In this document: piece after piece, positions 5,748-7,874 of the stretch
Position numbering within the stretch: the first letter of the stretch is position 1
How the letters are laid out: every line of letters begins with the position of its first letter
Assembly: GCA_031278535.1 (NCBI GenBank)
Contig: JAITKH010000059.1
Coordinates: 1 to 7,874 of the forward strand
Source of the DNA: Planctomycetota bacterium
GTDB lineage: Bacteria > Planctomycetota > SZUA-567
DNA length: 7,874 bases
Direction: 5' to 3'
Made by a program: the position numbers and the translations under genes
The notes under the pieces: model-generated
What the model saw: only the letters and a program-made list of their open reading frames with translations
What the model was told of the DNA's origin: nothing
Databases searched by the model: none

Positions 5748-6791
5748 TTACGATCCTTCGTACTGTGCGATCAGCGCCTTCAGTTTGTCCAGGAAGGCTT
5801 GCGCGTCGAAGTCGGCGGATTTATGTTTGTCGACCCACGCCTGAGCATAACTTTCGGCCGGCTTTGTGAATCCGGCCAAGGCGTCGCCGGTGACCTCGAT
5901 GGCCGTGCCGCCGCCGGAAAGAATCTTCGTGCGCACCGCGTCGGCGTCGGCCTGGAAGGTGGCCGCCAGCTCCATGGACATCGTCCTGCCCGACTCCTCT
6001 TCGATGATCTTCTGCAGGTCCGCCGGCAGCGACTCGAAAGAGCCTTTGTTCATCAGGGTAAGAAAGGGGCCCACGTAGAAGGTGATCTCGGTGTAATATT
6101 TGGAAACCTCCTGCAGTTTAAAGTTGTCGATGCCGTTGTACTCGAAAACGTAGCCGTCCAGTACGCCCTTTTCCAGTGCTTGATAGACGTCTCCCGGCCC
6201 CATCATGATGGGCGTTCCGCCCCACGCCACCAGCATGTCCGTGGCGGTGCCGGCAGGCGCCCGCAGCTTCAGCCCTTTTAGGTCGTCGGCGGTATGGACC
6301 GGCTTCGAGGCCGTGATGATGAAGTTGCGCGGGTTGGAGTACATCATCAGCATCTTGATGTTGTTGGCGGACAACTCCGCCTGAAAGGCCTGGGTCTCCT
6401 GATAGAGATCCCACAGAACCTGCGTTCCCTGTGTCGTTGTCTTGAGGCCGAGCAGAGGAAGGGTGAGCGCGTCGGTGATGGGGAACTGTTCGGGGTAGAA
6501 GGAGGTGTAGATCCAGCCGATGTCCGCGGCGCCGGTTTTGACGGCGTCCAATATCTCCGTGGACGAGGCCAGCGAGCCTCCCGCAAAAATAGTGATTTCC
6601 ACACGGCCGCCGCTCTTTTCACGGATACGGTCGGCCCATTCCTGAAGTTTCCGGGTCTGACCCGAGGTAACGGGATCGTAGGTGGCCAGAGAAAGTTTGT
6701 AGCTCTCAGCCGCATCGGCTGATCCCGGCATCTCGGCGCATAACACGAATACCAACAGCAGGGCGCAAAAAACAATCTTCCACAATTTCAT
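5748..6791 (-). CDS. TRAP transporter substrate-binding protein, DctP family (system 1)
   Basis: A 347-residue periplasmic binding protein that would capture an organic acid and deliver it to the TRAP permease encoded directly downstream. Residues 1 to about 27 are a Sec signal peptide: MKLWK, a hydrophobic core, then a likely signal peptidase I site after SADA. The mature part has the DctP pattern: YKLSLATYDP, FAGGSLASSTEILDAVKTGAADIGW, and near residues 172-178 KGLKLRA. R177 in that segment is the family's conserved arginine that pairs with a substrate carboxylate. EKGVLDG follows near residue 208. Length is normal for the family. The ATG at 6791 is preferred over an in-frame TTG at 6824 because GGAGGT sits 9 bases upstream and the signal peptide then begins at residue 1. 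Twenty-six bases separate the stop from the large permease gene. The ligand is unknown. Confidence 0.93.
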   Translation of the reverse strand: MKLWKIVFCALLLVFVLCAEMPGSADAAESYKLSLATYDPVTSGQTRKLQEWADRIREKSGGRVEITIFAGGSLASSTEILDAVKTGAADIGWIYTSFYPEQFPITDALTLPLLGLKTTTQGTQVLWDLYQETQAFQAELSANNIKMLMMYSNPRNFIITASKPVHTADDLKGLKLRAPAGTATDMLVAWGGTPIMMGPGDVYQALEKGVLDGYVFEYNGIDNFKLQEVSKYYTEITFYVGPFLTLMNKGSFESLPADLQKIIEEESGRTMSMELAATFQADADAVRTKILSGGGTAIEVTGDALAGFTKPAESYAQAWVDKHKSADFDAQAFLDKLKALIAQYEGS

Positions 6792-6800
6792 CACAATGAC

Positions 6801-6818
6801 ACCTCCAGATTTGAAATC
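6801..6818 (-). promoter_or_regulatory. Leader of TRAP binding protein 1: small inverted repeat and ribosome binding site
   Basis: GGAGGT (6806-6801) is the ribosome binding site for the ATG at 6791. Directly upstream is GATTTCAAATC (6818-6808), a 5-1-5 inverted repeat. It overlaps the octamer CAAATCTG (6813-6806), which also occurs just before the ribosome binding site of the second binding-protein gene at 2361-2354. An operator or mRNA element role is only inferred. The rest of the 81-base gap to the iron-sulfur gene shows no convincing promoter or terminator. Confidence 0.4.
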
Positions 6819-6872
6819 ATCCAAAAATTTTCCACTTTAGTCTGGCCTTTTCTTCAGCCATGTTTTGCCCGT

Positions 6873-7685
6873 TTACTTTTTTTCTAGCGGAACGTCTCCC
6901 AGGTTCACGCATTCGGAGGTTCTCAGTCCGTAGAAGGGCTTTATCTCGAACCCCGGCGCGGCGATGACCAGGTCGAAAACCCCCACGGGCAGGTCCTTGA
7001 ACCAAAAATCGCCGTAGTTATCCGTCGTTGTCTCCCAGACCTTGGCCCCGGAATTGAGCCGGCATTTTGCCCCGATGACGGCCTCTTTTTCCAGGGGGTC
7101 GTATAAGGTTCCGGCGATGAACTGTCCCGGAATGTTGCGGTAAAAGACCTTAGGGCGCAATCCTGTTTCAGGGGTCAGGACCGACGCCCCCAGGACCAGG
7201 TCCGCCAATTCGCTCTCCTCTCCGAACCGCATGGCACCCGTGGAACAGGCCTCGACGCAGCGGGGGAGCTTCGAGCCGTGGTCCAGCAGGTGAGCGCATC
7301 CCGTGCACTTCTGGCAAATGTTCAGCTTTTCGTTGAAGTAAATGGCGTCGTAGGGGCATGCTGTCTGACAGGCCTTGCATCCCGTGCATTTTTGGGGATC
7401 GATGACCACCAGACCATCCTCTCTGCGAAAAATTGCGGCGCCTCCGCAGGATTCCATGCAGGCGGCTTTTTCGCAGTGGTTGCAGAGTCTCGATATATAA
7501 TGAATCTTCACCTTGGGTATCGTTCCGCAGACGTGCTCCTCCACCTTCACCCAAAAATGTCCCGTCATGGGCTGCGGCTTTGCGTAGGGCGACCAGTCGT
7601 TGCCGGCGTGCTCGTCCTTGCAGGCAAGCTGACAGTTGTAACACCCGTTGCACCGCGCCACGTCGATGGCGAATACCTTCGTCAA
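6873..7685 (-). CDS. Four-cluster [4Fe-4S] ferredoxin subunit with C-terminal beta-sandwich domain (transhydroxylase beta-subunit type)
   Basis: A 270-residue electron-transfer subunit for the molybdoenzyme encoded just upstream. The N-terminal two thirds is a DmsB-type ferredoxin with sixteen cysteines in four sets: C12/15/18/22, C68/71/76/80, C100/103/106/110 and C124/127/143/147. C53 and C130 are extra. Residues 187-270 look like a carboxypeptidase-regulatory or Cna-B beta-sandwich (AGTLYDP, then TTDNYGDFWFKDLPVG). The beta subunit of Pelobacter acidigallici transhydroxylase also carries a C-terminal beta-barrel, so this is the closest family I can name. No signal peptide or membrane segment is visible, so a cytoplasmic location is inferred. 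I chose the TTG start at 7685 because AAGGAGG lies 9 bases upstream and the start overlaps the preceding stop as TTGA. The longer frame to 7796 adds an arginine- and proline-rich stretch that lies within the upstream gene. Confidence 0.88.
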   Translation of the reverse strand: MTKVFAIDVARCNGCYNCQLACKDEHAGNDWSPYAKPQPMTGHFWVKVEEHVCGTIPKVKIHYISRLCNHCEKAACMESCGGAAIFRREDGLVVIDPQKCTGCKACQTACPYDAIYFNEKLNICQKCTGCAHLLDHGSKLPRCVEACSTGAMRFGEESELADLVLGASVLTPETGLRPKVFYRNIPGQFIAGTLYDPLEKEAVIGAKCRLNSGAKVWETTTDNYGDFWFKDLPVGVFDLVIAAPGFEIKPFYGLRTSECVNLGDVPLEKK

Positions 7686-7874
7686 CTCCGGCGGCCTCCT
7701 TCCTCTACCAGTTCTTCCGCCAGCCAGCCCTCGAGGCAAACTCCGGCGTCGGGGTCGATTTTGCGGGCGAAGGCCTGGGGATAGTCCCGTCTCCATCCCT
7801 CCATTTCCTCGTCCGTGACCTTCTCCACCTCCACGAGGAAGCCGCTCACCGCCATGCCCGTGGCGTTTTTGGAC
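7682..7874 (-). CDS. Molybdopterin oxidoreductase catalytic subunit, C-terminal fragment (transhydroxylase-like)
   Basis: This is the last 63 codons of a gene that begins outside the window and ends at a TGA (7684-7682). The visible residues open with SKNATGMAVSGFLVEVEKV. This resembles the extreme C-terminus of the molybdopterin-dinucleotide-binding domain in the pyrogallol-phloroglucinol transhydroxylase branch of the DMSO reductase superfamily, where a G-M-A-x-(S/N) segment is followed by LVEIEK. That match is from memory of the family. An acidic tail of about 45 residues follows. The next gene encodes a multi-cluster ferredoxin subunit and starts inside the stop codon of this one, the usual arrangement for a catalytic/iron-sulfur pair. 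The reaction and substrate cannot be read from this fragment. The family includes transhydroxylases, acetylene hydratase and catechol dehydroxylases. Confidence 0.75.
   Translation of the reverse strand, partial: SKNATGMAVSGFLVEVEKVTDEEMEGWRRDYPQAFARKIDPDAGVCLEGWLAEELVEEGGRRS
7695..7701 (-). promoter_or_regulatory. Ribosome binding site fixing the TTG start at 7685
   Basis: AAGGAGG on the minus strand lies 9 bases before TTG at 7685-7683. The start overlaps the TGA of the upstream molybdoenzyme gene (7684-7682) by a TTGA junction. This suggests translational coupling of catalytic and iron-sulfur subunits. Confidence 0.75.

Noticed and set aside
6792..6824. Upstream TTG start for TRAP binding protein 1
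   Set aside because: It would put 11 extra residues before a normal signal peptide, and the GGAGGT site is correctly spaced only for the ATG at 6791.
6817..6861. A 14-codon frame (MAEEKARLKWKIFG) in the gap before TRAP binding protein 1, a possible leader peptide
   Set aside because: No ribosome binding site precedes its ATG, it has no run of regulatory codons, and no attenuator-type hairpin follows it.
7686..7796. N-terminal extension of the iron-sulfur subunit rich in Arg and Pro, which could suggest a twin-arginine signal
   Set aside because: There is no hydrophobic core after the arginines, the stretch lies within the upstream catalytic-subunit gene, and a strong ribosome binding site points to the TTG at 7685.

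Overview
All coding signal in this 7.9-kb window is on the minus strand, so the genes read from high to low coordinates. The spacing looks like one operon or long gene cluster: no gap exceeds about 150 bases and no strong intrinsic terminator is visible. The sequence is moderately GC-rich, with strong purine-rich ribosome binding sites and frequent TTG starts. The gene content (paired TRAP transporters plus molybdopterin enzymes of the pyrogallol-transhydroxylase type) suggests a strictly anaerobic bacterium. A Synergistota-like fermenter is my best guess. It is inferred from gene style only, and anaerobic Desulfovibrionales or Clostridia are not excluded.

Layout in the direction of transcription. 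(1) 7874-7682: C-terminal tail of a molybdopterin oxidoreductase catalytic subunit. (2) 7685-6873: its iron-sulfur subunit, with a C-terminal beta-sandwich domain, overlapping the first gene by 4 bases. (3) 6791-3870: a complete TRAP transporter in the order binding protein, large permease, small permease. (4) 3722-653: a second complete TRAP transporter in the order large permease, binding protein, small permease. (5) 580-128: a 150-residue protein I do not recognise. (6) 95-1: the N-terminus of a second molybdopterin oxidoreductase, cut by the window edge.

How it may fit together. The transhydroxylase / acetylene hydratase / catechol-dehydroxylase branch of the DMSO reductase superfamily acts on hydroxylated aromatics, among other substrates. 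TRAP transporters use an ion gradient to import organic acids that are captured by a periplasmic binding protein with a conserved arginine. The simplest reading is an uptake-plus-conversion locus for two related carboxylated substrates, perhaps polyphenol-derived acids. The substrate is not determined by the sequence. The noncoding gaps hold two clean hairpins, three tandem 12-bp repeats before one binding-protein gene, and a short leader motif shared by both binding-protein genes.
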